A stretch of DNA of 64,000 nucleotides from Symbiodinium natans (GCA_905221605.1 CAJNDS010002337.1:271001-335000), one strand, 5' to 3'; counted from the first letter of the stretch, positions 30,706 to 40,673 are shown. Notes: generated by a model not told the origin, from the letters alone. Made by a program: numbers and translations.

Positions 30706-31377
30706 TGTAGGGTTTCCGGGCTTGATGCAGGAGTTTCAGGTGGGACTAGGATGCTCTGGGGATCAGCGTTTAGAGTTTCGGGTGTAAGGGTTTAGGGTTT
30801 CGGGTTTAAAGGTCTAGGGTTTAGGGTTTAGGGTTTGGGGCATAGGTTCTCTGCCTATTCCATCGCCGTCCATGGCGCATGCGCTGTACTCGAGGCAGCA
30901 GAAAGAATATTCCCAAACCGCTCTCAAGTCTTCAATCCGAAAACACTCTGGCAAATTCCAAGCCGCCAACACCGCCAACTCCCCTATTCCCCTAAACCCC
31001 TAAGCCCATAAATCTTGAACCCGAAGCAGCATCATCTCAGCGCCAGACTTTCACAATGACTTGGCCAAACGTTCCACACAAACCAGCTCGAGTCCATAGG
31101 ATGGAACCTCCCCCACCCTAAACATTGTAAGCCCTAAACCCTATACCCCACAAGCCCTCAAGATTTGTTTGGTCCTTCACTGACAACTCAGGCTTTGTTG
31201 GGGGGATGGACTTTAAGACCCAAAACCCTAAACCCTGAACCCTAAACCCAACGAGGTGGTGTCAGCGCCAGCTTCTTCGTGTGCTCAGACGCCTGGTGCG
31301 CCTTCCCAAGGCTGGACACGCGCCTGCACGGGCTTTGCAGGAAGCGCACATGTGGGGCTTCATGCAAATGTATATGT

Positions 31378-31446
31378 ATATACATATATATATATATATA
31401 ATAATAAGAACAATAATAATAATAATAATAATAATATATATATATA
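31378..31446. repeat. (TA)n(AAT)n microsatellite
   Basis: TA repeats, then about ten AAT/ATA units, then TA repeats again. The block 31240-31370 upstream has three open frames after CCCTAAA and could hold an exon, but I cannot choose a frame. Confidence 0.85.
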
Positions 31447-31737
31447 CATAGATATGGATACTTGGGTGCCAAGATTTCAGGGCTCTGAACTCTCCAATGT
31501 TCCAGAGCTGTCAAGGCCACATCTTTTAAACATCCAAAGCTCCTAAACCCTAAAACCCAGGGTTTAGGGTTTAGGGTTTAGGGCTTAGGGCCCCAAAAGC
31601 CCAAAAACTCTAAAACCCTTCAGCACTACAACCCTGAACCCTAATGTGAACCCTAGCCCTAAACCCTAAACCCTAAACCCTGAACCCTAAACCCTAAACC
31701 CTAAACCCTAAACCTGCAGCTAAGCACAGCTTGAGAG

Positions 31738-31820
31738 GCCGGGCCGTTCAAGGAGCCTCTCCCCTGGCAGGAGCTGGGACTTGACGACTACCCGGAGGCC
31801 AGGCATCTAGTCTGTGGAGG
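31738..31820 (+). CDS. Exon, unknown product
   Basis: Acceptor TTGAGAG|GCC (an alternative AG|GAG is at 31771). The frame reads AGPFKEPLPWQELGLDDYPE then ARHLVCG. The donor is G|GTTTAG from the repeat. CCCTAAA at 31640-31703 and TTTAGGG at 31818-31900 flank it closely. Confidence 0.6.
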
Positions 31821-32381
31821 GTTTAGGGTTTAGGGTTTAGGGTTTAGGGTTTAGGGTTTAGGGTTTAGGGTTTAGGGTTTAGGGTTTAGGGTTTAGGGTG
31901 AGGGAGGGCCCTTGGGAGATTTTTATGTCAGCTTTCCTTATTGGGTGCCGTGGATGCTTGTGCCTATGGTGTTCGTTGAATCACGCGCCAACTTTCACAC
32001 CCAACACAGCATCCCTAGATTACAAAGGCTTTAGGGTTAAGGGTGTAGGATTTAAGGTTAAGGGTTCTGGGTTTAGGCTGTCATCAAATTGCGAGGCTCG
32101 CATAGTGTTTAACACAAGTCGAGGGCTTGTGGAAACATGAGCAGCTTTGGCGTGTTTTGCAAACATTTTTTGGTTCGTTTATAGGCGTGTTTATTTGAAG
32201 CCTGCTGTGGTTAAAACTCCGTTTCCCAGCTCAAGACGCAGCCAAACCATCTTTAAGCTACTTTTGTAGGGGCTCGGGGTTCATAGTTCAACTGAAATCG
32301 CCTTTAGCGTGTAGCCCTATAAATCCTAACCCCACTCCAGGCATGCTGGCCCAGCCCAAGACAGCGAAGCTTATCACTTTC

Positions 32382-32491
32382 CTGATTTCTCTGCGTGAAC
32401 TTAAGGGCGGGCCATAGACAGAGGTAAGATGTCGAGCTGATTTCTCTGCGTGAACTTAAGGTCGGGCCATAGACAGAGGTAAGGTGTCGAG
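32382..32491. repeat. 55-bp tandem duplication
   Basis: Two adjacent copies of a 55-bp unit beginning CTGATTTCTCTGCGTGAACT and ending TGTCGAG, differing at two or three positions. Not a telomere-like unit and not coding. Confidence 0.85.
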
Positions 32492-32827
32492 TAGACACCG
32501 GTCGCCGCGCCCAGTGCACCTTAAATCCGGAGTAGACCTTCAACGGCGTAGGAAGCTGTAAAGGATTTAGGTTTTGACCTGAGTATAGGAGGGCAAGCTT
32601 AGTTGGGTATGTAGCGCGCCTTCTTTTTGCAGACGCCGCCTAAATCAGAAATCCGATTTGTGCCGTCCTGGCCTGCGTTAAATCCTTAGGGACTGGGTAG
32701 GTAACCTTCAACCTTTCAAACGCTTATATAGAATCCTGCTATATATACAAGGTTAACCCTGTTTGGGCTGAATATCCCTAAACCCTAAGCCCTAAACCCT
32801 AAGATTCGTGCTGTCTCCCCGTACCAG

Positions 32828-32872
32828 GTTATCACGGATCCCATCGATCTTCGGTCGGCTCCTCTGAACTTA
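32828..32872 (+). CDS. Short in-phase exon
   Basis: Acceptor CCCCGTACCAG|G and donor AACTTA|GTAGGG. The 45 nt give VITDPIDLRSAPLNL, phase 0 at both ends. The G strand begins immediately (TAGGGTTTAGGG). Possibly part of the gene that ends with the TBC domain. Confidence 0.55.
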
Positions 32873-33451
32873 GTAGGGTTTAGGGTTTCGGGTTTAGGGT
32901 TTAGGGTTTCGGGTTTAGGGTGCTCTTAGCGTGGAATTTGGAGCTATGTGCCCTTTTTGAAGCGCTCTGGGTTGTAGGCTTTGTCCCTTATAGGGTTGTG
33001 TAGGGGGCCCTTTCCAAGAGTACTGGGTTGAGGGTTTATCCCTTACAGGCTTACAGTCGTTTCCTAGTTTCTTTGTCCCAACATAAGAACTCGCAAGTGT
33101 ATATGGGATCACAGGCAACAAGAGGAGGGAACCTTACAAGGCTTCTTAGGGGCTAGCTTGGGGCTACTTGGGTATACAGGAATGATTCAACCCTAAACCC
33201 TAAACCCTAAACCCTAAACCCAACACCCTAAACCCTAAAAATGATAATGAAAGGTTCCTTCTACGGGTCCCTCCTTGTATCGCTTAAGGATTTTTTTGGG
33301 GCTCGGCCCGCCCTTCGTTTAGGGTTTAGGGTTTAGGGTTTAGGGTTTAGGGTTTGGGGTTTAGGGTTTAGGGTTTAGGGTTTAGGGCTTGCCGAAGTCC
33401 TCTCCCAGCATCCCCGCCGGTACCCAAAACTGGGTTAGGTTCTAGGGCTGA

Positions 33452-33561
33452 CTTGGAGGTTCATGGGTAGCTATAAGTAGGGTTATAAGTACCCCAAATA
33501 AGGTTACAAGTGGAGTTCGCATACTTCGAACCCGACTTCTAGCTACCCATGAACCTCCAAG
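33452..33561. mobile_element. F1 foldback element copy
   Basis: The ends CTTGGAGGTTCATGGGTAGC and GCTACCCATGAACCTCCAAG are perfect 20-nt inverted repeats, the best-preserved F1 ends in the window. Confidence 0.85.
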
Positions 33562-33763
33562 TAGGGTTTGGATTTCAGGGGTTTGGGGTGGGCCTCAAGG
33601 TTTTGAGTAGTTTGGGCTTATGCATGAACAGAACTCCCGAAGCCTAAACTTAAAACCCTGCACCCTGGACCCTAAACCCTAAACCCTTAACCCTAAACCC
33701 TAAACCCTTTGTTTGTGCGCCCAAATTCTCCCCCCTCCACCCCGCGCCCTGCAACCCGACCAG

Positions 33764-33809
33764 GACCATTGCAGAGCGCCTCGAGACCGGCGGCTACCAG
33801 GCAGTGCGG
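33764..33809 (+). CDS. Short exon
   Basis: Acceptor ACCCGACCAG|G and donor GTGCGG|GTTTAT. The frame reads TIAERLETGGYQAVR. CCCTAAA lies upstream. Downstream, the G strand and the long C strand meet almost directly (see 33827). Confidence 0.55.
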
Positions 33810-33826
33810 GTTTATAGGGTCTAGGG

Positions 33827-33970
33827 TTTTAAGGGTTAAAACCCTAAACCCTAAACCCTAAACCCTAAACCCTAAACCCTAAACCCTAAACCCTAAACCC
33901 TAAACCCTAAACCCTAAACCCTAAACCCTAAACCCTAAACCCTAAACCCTAAACCCTAAACCCTAAACCC
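33827..33970. repeat. G-strand to C-strand turn and 19-unit CCCTAAA array
   Basis: AGGGTTTTAAGGGTTAAAAC passes from G-strand to C-strand orientation with almost no spacer and is followed by about 19 CCCTAAA units. This is the shortest natural hairpin between the two orientations. Confidence 0.85.
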
Positions 33971-34232
33971 GAAGCCGATGTTATAAGGGTTAAGAGTTTG
34001 GGGTTTAGGGGCTTGCTGTTTCTATGCTTCAGGGCAAAACCAGGTGTGCAGAGCGGAGTCCCTACTGGTCCTTCTTCCAAAGAGCCCAATACCCCATAAC
34101 CCTAAACCCTAAACCCTAAACCCTAAACCCCCAAACCCCAAAACCCTAAACCCTAAACCCTAAACCCTTAGTTAAGGGGTTTGTGGGCCCTCTGGGCTGG
34201 GATTCCGACCGCTTGCCGCAACTCGAACGCAG

Positions 34233-34292
34233 GATGAGGAAGGCTTTGTCAACCCCGACTTCTTCTGGCAGGCCGACTGTGTGCACTTAAGG
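34233..34292 (+). CDS. Exon, unknown product
   Basis: Acceptor CTCGAACGCAG|G. The frame reads DEEGFVNPDFFWQADCVHL. The donor is AAGG|GTTTAG from the repeat. CCCTAAA upstream (34101-34170), TTTAGGG downstream (34288-34315): a textbook case of the flanking rule. Confidence 0.6.
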
Positions 34293-34317
34293 GTTTAGGG
34301 TTTAGGGTTTAGGGTTT

Positions 34318-34402
34318 GGAATAATTTTAAAGAGTATTCCCTTATGGTCCCTATAGAACAGTACTATCATAACCCATCCAAACCCTATTCTAACCCATAA
34401 GG
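34318..34402. mobile_element. F5 element copy
   Basis: AATTTTAAAGAGTATTCCCT and TATGGTCCCTATAG on the left, CCCTATTCTAACCCATAAGG on the right. It directly follows the TTTAGGG tract after the 34233 exon. Confidence 0.6.
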
Positions 34403-34725
34403 TCCCTATAGTACTTCCTAAACAGCGACCCTTTCTAGTCCATACCCCCCATAATATGGCAGGTCTTGTTAAAGAACCTAAACCCTGAGCCCCTAAATCC
34501 CCCGATCCCTTGCGTTCCATACCTTGGTACCTCGGACCGTGTTTGGCTCGCGCTGTTTCCCATCATACTGTTCCGCTTCTTGCTTCGTGGACGCCGTACC
34601 CGAAACTGGGCTCTTAAGGAACTGCACCATCACACCAAGAACAAAAACTACCCCTAAACCCTAAACCCTAAACCCTAAACCCTAAACCCTAAACCCTAAA
34701 CCCTAAACCCTAAACCCTAAACCCT

Positions 34726-34844
34726 GTTGATGGATGTACTCTTGCACCGCCTTAAATGGCCAAGCCAAGTAGAGACTTTGGGCCTCCGGGAAGCGCCACG
34801 GGTTCCAATGACAAACATCTTGCACCAGCTCGGTGTCCATCATC
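34726..34844 (+). CDS. Possible exon, unknown product
   Basis: Forty codons open: LMDVLLHRLKWPSQVETLGL then REAPRVPMTNILHQLGVHH. It lies between two CCCTAAA tracts rather than C then G, and there is no AG at its left edge; an internal AG at about 34767 is available. Codon use looks coding. Confidence 0.4.
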
Positions 34845-34962
34845 GTCAAACCCTAAACCCTAAACCCCAAACCCTAAACCCTAAACCCTAAACCCCAAAC
34901 CCTTATGCTCCTGTGTCATGTCACTTGTTATTTATGAGGTGGTGCAAGATTTCCTCCATCAA

Positions 34963-35058
34963 CCTTTGGACCCGGAGTAGGCCCTAATTTCCTTTTTTAG
35001 GGTTGGGTTCCGCTTCTCCTCCCCTTAAAACCCAGAAGGGTACCCGTTTAGCCAACCC
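34963..35058. mobile_element. F7 element copy
   Basis: TTGGACCCGGAGTAGGCCCT, then GGTTGGGTTCCGCTTC, then AAACCCAGAAGGGTACCCG, in the same order as 12186 and 47384. A GT microsatellite follows at about 35143-35162. Confidence 0.5.
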
Positions 35059-35611
35059 TCATTAGACCCAAAACCCTAAACCCCAAACTGTCCAGGCTGC
35101 TGAGATCTTACCGTCCTCCTTGTGTTTGCGGGCGGTGTGTGGGTGTGTGTGTGTGTGTGTGTGCCTGTGGGACAACTCCTTATTGTTCCTCAGGGATACT
35201 TGGAAATTGGAAATATGTAATTTGTATTTGGGGTGCACTTTTTTCCTAAGGGACAGCTAAAACAACATTTTTTTGCTAGGGTTCCAAGTTCGGCATAGAT
35301 CTCGGGCCTCTCATGAACTCGTAATTTCCGTTTGGCCGCGCGTATTCTTCGGCTTGCTTGCCCTGCTTTAGTACGTACCCGAATCAGGTTTAGGGTTTAG
35401 AGTTTAGGGTTTAGGGTTCAGGGTTTAGGGTTCAGGGTTTAGGGTTCAGGGTTTAGGGGGGTCATAGGGGGAAGAGCTTTGGGTCTGAGAAGTGGCTTTT
35501 TGCCCAGTATTTTTCCAAGCCGGAGTGTAGCTTCCTCTTGCTGGGTTTGGGGGGTGGGCGTGGGTGGGGGGGAGGAAAGTGGTAACGCCCGAGAAACCCT
35601 TTCAGCCTCAG

Positions 35612-35670
35612 GATGTCGCTGCTTGCTGGGAAAACTGCAAAATCTACTACGAGGACGCCGGCCGCGGCAG
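35612..35670 (+). CDS. Exon, unknown product
   Basis: Acceptor CTTTCAGCCTCAG|G. The frame reads DVAACWENCKIYYEDAGRGS. A GC donor is likely because no GT occurs before CCCTAAA starts. Good codon bias, no family recognised. Confidence 0.5.
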
Positions 35671-35885
35671 CCCTACACCCTAAACCCTAAAAACCTAAAC
35701 CCAATTTTCCGGACTAGCGACTCGGATGTGAAGTTTGGGTTTCAGCGAGGAGCTTTCGGCTCTGAGCTAACCCTAAACCTTGCGTCTGCAGTTCCATCCC
35801 AAACCCGAAACCCTAAACCTTAAGCCCCAGAGTCTAGGCCCTAAACCCTGAACCCTGAAGCCTAAACCCTTTACCATCAGACCAG

Positions 35886-35965
35886 GGGGAACACTCCCGA
35901 GCTTCGGTGGGGCATTGGGCAGTGGAGGAGCTGAGGAGAAAGATTCACTATATGGAGGGCTTCAG
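35886..35965 (+). CDS. Exon with CAG|GTTTAG donor
   Basis: Acceptor CATCAGACCAG|G. The frame reads EHSRASVGHWAVEELRRKIH then YMEGF. The donor CAG|GTTTAGGG is taken directly from the TTTAGGG tract. Helical segment, family not recognised. Confidence 0.6.
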
Positions 35966-36558
35966 GTTTAGGGTTTAGGGTTTAGGGTTTAGGGTTTAGG
36001 TTTAGGGTTTAGGGTTTAGGGTTTAGGGGAAACTTCCCTAAACCTTGAACCCTGAGCCCTCAACCCCAAACACTGATCTGCATGGAGCCGGGCCGAAGCA
36101 TGGGCACATCAGTTCGACACGCTGATGGAATGAGGGGGTCAGCAAGGAGATCAGATGATCCCAGGTGGGTTTAGGGTTTGGGGTTTTGGGTCTAGGGTTT
36201 AGGATTCGGGGTTTGTAGTGGTCATAGGGTTTGGAGGGTTTATGGGGTTGTAGGGTGCATCGGGTTGATGGGGTAGTGTAGCGTTTCGGGTTCGGTCCAG
36301 ATCGCGATCGATTAACGGACGGGGGAGCGAGACAGGCGAGCAAGGTCCTTAAGATGATGCCTAGATATTATAATCCGGTAGTTGTTGCTGGGTTGTGGTT
36401 CTCCTGGTCTTCCCGCGCGCAATGGTGTTGGTGTTAGGGGTGTGCGTGCGAGACGACCGCTCGGTGTTGTTGCAGGAGGTGGTCCCAGGATTATTCGTAG
36501 TTCTGTTCGTCGTGGGGATATGTGTTGGACAGGCGATTTTCTGAGGTTCTTCTTGCAG

Positions 36559-36704
36559 ATGTGGAGGAGAAGGGGACATGCACCACAGGCCTCGGAGATT
36601 CCAACCTGGGGGACTTTGATGGAGGTATTGAGGCAATAGGCACCGTGGCCAGGGAGCTCGTGGCTGGCCTTGGGGACACTGGGTCGGAAGCGTTGGTCTG
36701 CTGG
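36559..36704 (+). CDS. Exon, Gly/Glu-rich segment
   Basis: Strong acceptor GTTCTTCTTGCAG. The frame reads VEEKGTCTTGLGDSNLGDFD then GGIEAIGTVARELVAGLGDT. A donor is GTCTGC at 36696 or the repeat GTTTAG at 36705. A second frame is open for part of the length. Confidence 0.5.
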
Positions 36705-36930
36705 GTTTAGGGTTTAGGGTTTAGGGTTTAGGGGTTAGGGGTTAGGGTTTAAAGGGTTAATGGGTTTAGGGTTTAGGGGTTAGGGGTTGGGGGTTAGGGG
36801 TTAGGGGTTAGGTGTTCGGGGGTTAGGGTTTAGGGCACCCAGCTGTTGGAGGTGCTGGGGGTCTTCGTCTTGGGGAAGTTCAATGTTGGGAGGGATGAGG
36901 GAAGGAAGTGAGTGCTCTGGCTGCTTTCAG

Positions 36931-37004
36931 CACGAGGACGCGGCTCGGCCAACAGCTTTGTTGAGGGGAGGCCGAGTGTCCCTGCATAAAGATGCTCGTC
37001 ACAG
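36931..37004 (+). CDS. Exon, unknown product
   Basis: Acceptor TGGCTGCTTTCAG and donor CACAG|GTTTAT. The frame reads HEDAARPTALLRGGRVSLHK then DARH. A possible exon just upstream (36834-36907, GTQLLEVLGVFVLGKFNVG) ends at GTGAGT only 23 nt before this acceptor. Confidence 0.5.
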
Positions 37005-37205
37005 GTTTATGGGTAAAGCGGGGCGACTGCCGTGCAAAAGATTGAAACCTTAAGCCCCAAACCCTAAACCCTAAACCCTAAAGCCTAAACCCTAAACCCT
37101 AAACCCTAAACCCTAAACCCTAAACCCTAAACCCTAAACCCTAAACCCTAAACCCTAACCCTAAACCCTGAACTCTAAAGCTTAAAGGGCTGAAGAGGAG
37201 TCCAG

Positions 37206-37279
37206 GATTCTGCCTCGCAGTTCAACTTGGAGTCCAGCAGGGGCTCTGGCTGAAAGAGATCGCTGGCTCCCTTACTTGC
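37206..37279 (+). CDS. Exon, hydrophobic segment
   Basis: Acceptor AGGAGTCCAG|G. The frame reads FCLAVQLGVQQGLWLKEIAG then SLTC. CCCTAAA upstream (37050-37170). Donor GTTGAC is the best GT, but the open frame runs to the next CCCTAAA tract. Confidence 0.5.
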
Positions 37280-37351
37280 GTTGACCTCACAAGCCCTAAA
37301 CCCTAAACCCTAATCCCTAAACCCTAAACCCATATGAACCCTGAACCCCAG

Positions 37352-37438
37352 GAGGATCCCGAGATTGAGGCCGTTCGCATGGCCGAGGCCGGGAGGGGGG
37401 TTCGTCGTGGCTTCTACTGCGGGACTTGGGAGCTTCAG
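37352..37438 (+). CDS. Model exon between telomere-like tracts
   Basis: The cleanest example of the rule. Acceptor CCTGAACCCCAG|G comes out of the CCCTAAA tract and donor CTTCAG|GTTTAGGG is the start of the TTTAGGG tract. The 87 nt give 29 codons in phase 0/0, EDPEIEAVRMAEAGRGVRRG then FYCGTWELQ. It precedes the TBC-like exon. Family not recognised alone. Confidence 0.7.
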
Positions 37439-37799
37439 GTTTAGGGTTTAAGGTTTAGGGTTTAGGATTTGGGGTTTAGGGTTTAGGGTTTAGGGTTTAG
37501 GGTTTAGTGTTTAGGGTTTAGGGTTTAGGGTTTAGGGTTTAGGGGGCAATGTGCGGGTTTCCTAAAAGAGGGTTACAATACGCATTATATTAGTTTGGGG
37601 CCTATGAGAAGGGGGGGGCCTGATGTGGGCCCTTTTGGAATCAGTAGCCAAACAGTAGCTGCTCACCTCTAACTGCCTTTGTTCTGGGTGTTTATCTGAA
37701 GGCCCTAAAGCCCAGGCAAGATCCTCAAGAGACCCTAAACCCTAAATCCTAAACTCTAAACCCTCAAGCCCCCAAAACCCCGCATGGACATCTTCATTC

Positions 37800-38604
37800 A
37801 TGAAAGGGGACGCCGAAGCCGAGTTTCTTGGCTCCAGTGTTTCGGACGTCGGGTTCGATTGTTTTAAGACGGGGTGCTGGAGACCCGGGAGCCACATGCC
37901 TCCCGCAAGGAGGCCACAGGAGTGGACCCCTGACCAGCTGATCAACTCGTCATGGCTCGGGCCACGCCTGTGCGAAGACTTCAGTGCGCTTTGGGTGAAA
38001 ACATTCAGCGTGCCCACGGACGTGAAGTACTCTCAATTCCTCATGCAATCCATGGACAGCTTGGACGCCGATGTGGTGGCTAAGATCGAGTGTGCCCTTG
38101 ACCTCCTTCCTCGGCACACGAAGCAGAGACACCAGCCAGTTGCCGAGCTACCTCTCCCCGCCTCGGTGCCATCCTTCGGAGAAGCTTCGGGCCGGAGCAA
38201 GCTCGCTTCCTCTCTGCGTGCTTTTGCTTGTTGGAAGCCCGATGTCGGGTATCAGCCTGACCTCGCGCTGCTGGCTGCGCACATCATGTCTGTGGCGGGA
38301 AATGAGCGGGTGACCTTTCAAGCGTTAGTAACCATCTACCGACAGTATCGTTTGAAAGACTACTTCGAGGGCCCGGATACAGAGGAAGCAATTCGCTGCG
38401 ATGCGGCCAAGGTCTGGGTGGCGGCACGACTGAACTTTCCTGGCTTGGCCGATGCCTTCAGCCGCTTCAACCAGGCGCAGCTCTTTCAGGCCGCGGTCTC
38501 GTCGCTGCTGTCGACATTGCTGACTCAGACCCACTGTCCAGCCTTGCAGCCCTTCGAGTACCACGTGCGACTACTCCACAGCTTTCTGCTTCCGACAGGG
38601 GAGT
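37800..38604 (+). CDS. TBC (Rab-GAP)-like protein, large exon, 5' part
   Basis: A long exon with strong GC-rich codon bias. The segment KPDVGYQPDLALLAAHIMSV followed by a helix VTFQALVTIYRQYRLKDYFE matches the TBC core GYCQGMNxIAAxLL...AFxxLxxLxxxYxLxxYF. Earlier, IECALDLLPRH resembles the I-x-D-L-x-R-T motif, though the catalytic Arg/Gln fingers are not clearly present (GYQPD replaces GYCQGM). Such proteins act on Rab GTPases at membranes. The frame is open upstream to 37746, so the exact start is unknown. At about 38600 the domain continues in the next frame. Confidence 0.6.
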
Positions 38605-39054
38605 ATGACTCGAGCGCAGCTTCGCCGACTGGTGCTGCTCATCATGGCAAGGCATGAGGGCGCGTTCCTGCAATGCAACAGTGCATCCGAGCTCGTGGAT
38701 ATGACGGAGCAGGTGGTGAGCTTCGTTCGCGTGGATCGCATCTTGATCGAGATGCTGAATTTCAAACACGACATAGCTGAGACCGCGCGTGGCCCCTTGT
38801 GGCCGTCCGTGGTCCTGGCCGGCTTGGGTGCTGCCCTGGCGTGCGACATGTCAAGCCCATTGGGTTTGGTGATGAATGTCGCCTGCACAGCTGGTGGGGC
38901 TGTCTCAGGCTTCGTCTGTGGAGCGTCACAGTCCGCGCAGTGGAGTGCGGAAGCCGCAGTGCTCACAAACCGAGGCTGGATGCTCCACAGCGATGCGGAT
39001 GCGTCACAGGCTGGGTCTCGTCGAGAGGCTAGCGAGGAGATGCCTTCCTCGTAG
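38605..39054 (+). CDS. TBC-like protein, 3' part in shifted frame
   Basis: In the +1 frame the sequence MTRAQLRRLVLLIMARHEGA continues the terminal helices expected after LLPTG of the previous frame. The switch occurs at a GGGG run (38598-38601); a one-base length change there accounts for it. The frame includes a Gly/Ala-rich possible membrane segment (LAGLGAALACDMSSPLGLVM) and ends with TAG at 39052. Either a true frameshift or a base error; a tiny intron is less likely. Confidence 0.6.
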   Translation: MTRAQLRRLVLLIMARHEGAFLQCNSASELVDMTEQVVSFVRVDRILIEMLNFKHDIAETARGPLWPSVVLAGLGAALACDMSSPLGLVMNVACTAGGAVSGFVCGASQSAQWSAEAAVLTNRGWMLHSDADASQAGSRREASEEMPSS

Positions 39055-39358
39055 CATGCGGGCAGAAAGACTTCCAACGCGATGTCGCGATTTTCGATTC
39101 AGGCTTTCGGGCATACCCTGGGCCCTACACTCAAGAAACGTGCTTGTTGTATCTGTCCTTGCTTTCTTTTATGTTTTATGAATAGAATGTAGTACGATAG
39201 GATGTCATGATGATGATGTGTCCGACCCATTGGCGAGGATGTTTCGAGTAGGGCAAAGTAGGTCAGCCCTGGCTGCAGCAAATATGCTGGCTATTCATGT
39301 CACGTGGCCGTGATATGTCCTAGCACATCGCAATTCTTTGTCAGCTTTGTCTACTATT
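39055..39358. other. Probable 3' flank of the TBC-like gene
   Basis: About 300 bp without telomere-like repeats, more AT-rich than the exon, with a GATGATGATG stretch. No poly(A) signal can be named. Nothing else recognised. Confidence 0.45.
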
Positions 39359-39359
39359 T

Positions 39360-39448
39360 GCTTAAGAACCCCAAGAGAATAAAATAAGCAATCCCTATAT
39401 AACCCTTATAAGGAAGAATATTTGTCATTTTTTGGGGGGTTCTTAAGC
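39360..39448. mobile_element. F2 foldback element copy
   Basis: CTTAAGAACCCCAAGAGAAT and GGGGGGTTCTTAAGC ends with the shared core CCCTATATAACCCTTATAAG. It lies between two genes. Confidence 0.75.
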
Positions 39449-39529
39449 AATCAGTAATTTGTGGTTGTGCCGAGCCCCGGTGGCATCACAAAAGGTGGGC
39501 CAGGCGATCGGAGGCGCGGCCTGTACGTT

Positions 39530-39652
39530 ACATGAAGTAGGGTTTATATTACTGTTTTTGGTGAGTGTATATAAGGTTCCCTTTTAAAATGGGTGAGTGT
39601 ATATACCTGGTGTCCTTTTGGGGGTACAAGAAATATATACCCTACTTCACAT
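39530..39652. mobile_element. F11 foldback element (single copy seen)
   Basis: CATGAAGTAGGGTTTATAT at the left and ATATATACCCTACTTCACAT at the right are inverted, with TTCCCTTTTAAAATGGG and a repeated GGTGAGTGTATATA inside. Similar size to the other families. Confidence 0.5.
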
Positions 39653-39875
39653 GGTTTCACGATCATGGCCGAATCTTTGCGCTGGGATGCAAGAGCCCCA
39701 TCAAGCAAACCGGCATCAGCAATCCGCGAGCCCTAAACCCTAAACCCTAAACCCTAAACCCTAAACCCTAAACTGATTGTGTCTTCCGCTGATTAGGGGC
39801 GAAGGGCGCCCCAAATCGTGCAGAGCTCACCAGCAAACAAGGAGTTGTACAGTAGGAGGAGAGCGTGCCAATCAG

Positions 39876-39905
39876 AAAATCACAGCCCTGGAAGCATTGG
39901 AGGAG
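39876..39905 (+). CDS. 30-nt microexon
   Basis: Acceptor GTGCCAATCAG and donor GGAG|GTGAGG. The in-phase reading is KITALEALEE. It is joined in style to the acidic helix of the 40018 exon. The surrounding sequence has few telomere-like repeats. Confidence 0.4.
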
Positions 39906-40017
39906 GTGAGGTCCTCTTGATTCATGTCGGACGCTATAGGCCCGACTCTAAACCCAAAACCTACGTCGCTGTAGGTCAGTAGTACCCTACACCAAACGTA
40001 GGTTTGGGTTTTTAAAG

Positions 40018-40123
40018 GTATAAACCCCTGTGCACCGTCGAGGAGATGCGCGTGGAGTCTGAGAAGATGGAGGAGGAGTTCTGGCGTGATCTCGAGAAGT
40101 GCCCTCCCCAGCCACGCCAATAG
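40018..40123 (+). CDS. Terminal exon, acidic helix
   Basis: Acceptor TTTTTAAAG|G. The frame reads CTVEEMRVESEKMEEEFWRD then LEKCPPQPRQ and TAG at 40121-40123. A coiled, charged segment. Followed by TTTAGGG. The upstream exons of this small gene are not found apart from the 39876 piece. Confidence 0.55.
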
Positions 40124-40165
40124 CCCTTAATTTAGGGTTTAGTGTTGAAGGTTTAGGGTTTAGGG

Positions 40166-40248
40166 TAATTAAGGAATATTCCCTAAACCATATAAGGAAC
40201 CCTTATTAAGGAATGTGCCTTGATTAAGGGGTATTGGAGTCCCTGGGT
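40166..40248. mobile_element. F6 element copy
   Basis: AATTAAGGAATATTCCCTAA and ACCATATAAGGAACCC on the left, CCTTGATTAAGGGGTATTGG on the right. Copies at 42683 and 47149 share the order. Confidence 0.55.
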
Positions 40249-40572
40249 CCTCACGACGCCTAAGGAGTTTAGGATTTTGGGTTTGGGGTTCAGGGTTCGT
40301 CGGGCTCAGGGTAGTACAATAGAATGACTCAACAAGGAATATGTGGTATTTTAGGGTGCATGAAGAGTAACCCTGAACCCTAAACCCTAACCCCTTAACC
40401 CGAAACCCTAAACCCTAAACCCTAAACCCCCTATTTTGGGAATTCGATTGTAGATCCGTTTGAACCTCGACCATCCCGCTCCGATTGGCAAAGATGCCCG
40501 AAGTTGCCCAAGCCCAATGCGTTTTAGGGTTTCGGGTTTCGGCTTTAGGGTTTAGGGTTTAGGGTCTAGGGT

Positions 40573-40673
40573 TTGGCACGTTCCCACGTACGCTAACAGT
40601 CCTTAATGGGGATTACCATCGGGGGTACTATAATCCCTATTGAGGACTGTTAGTATAAGGGGGAACATCCCAA
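40573..40673. mobile_element. F3 foldback element copy
   Basis: TTGGCACGTTCCCACGTACG and CTAACAGTCCTTAATGGGGA pair with TAGGACTG-type and GTATAAGGGGGAACATCCCA on the right. The left end has diverged more than the right. Confidence 0.7.

Noticed and set aside
36908-36930. A 23-nt intron with perfect GTGAGT donor and TTTCAG acceptor
   Set aside because: Too short for known splicing, and the frames on both sides do not join in phase. I kept only the downstream exon.
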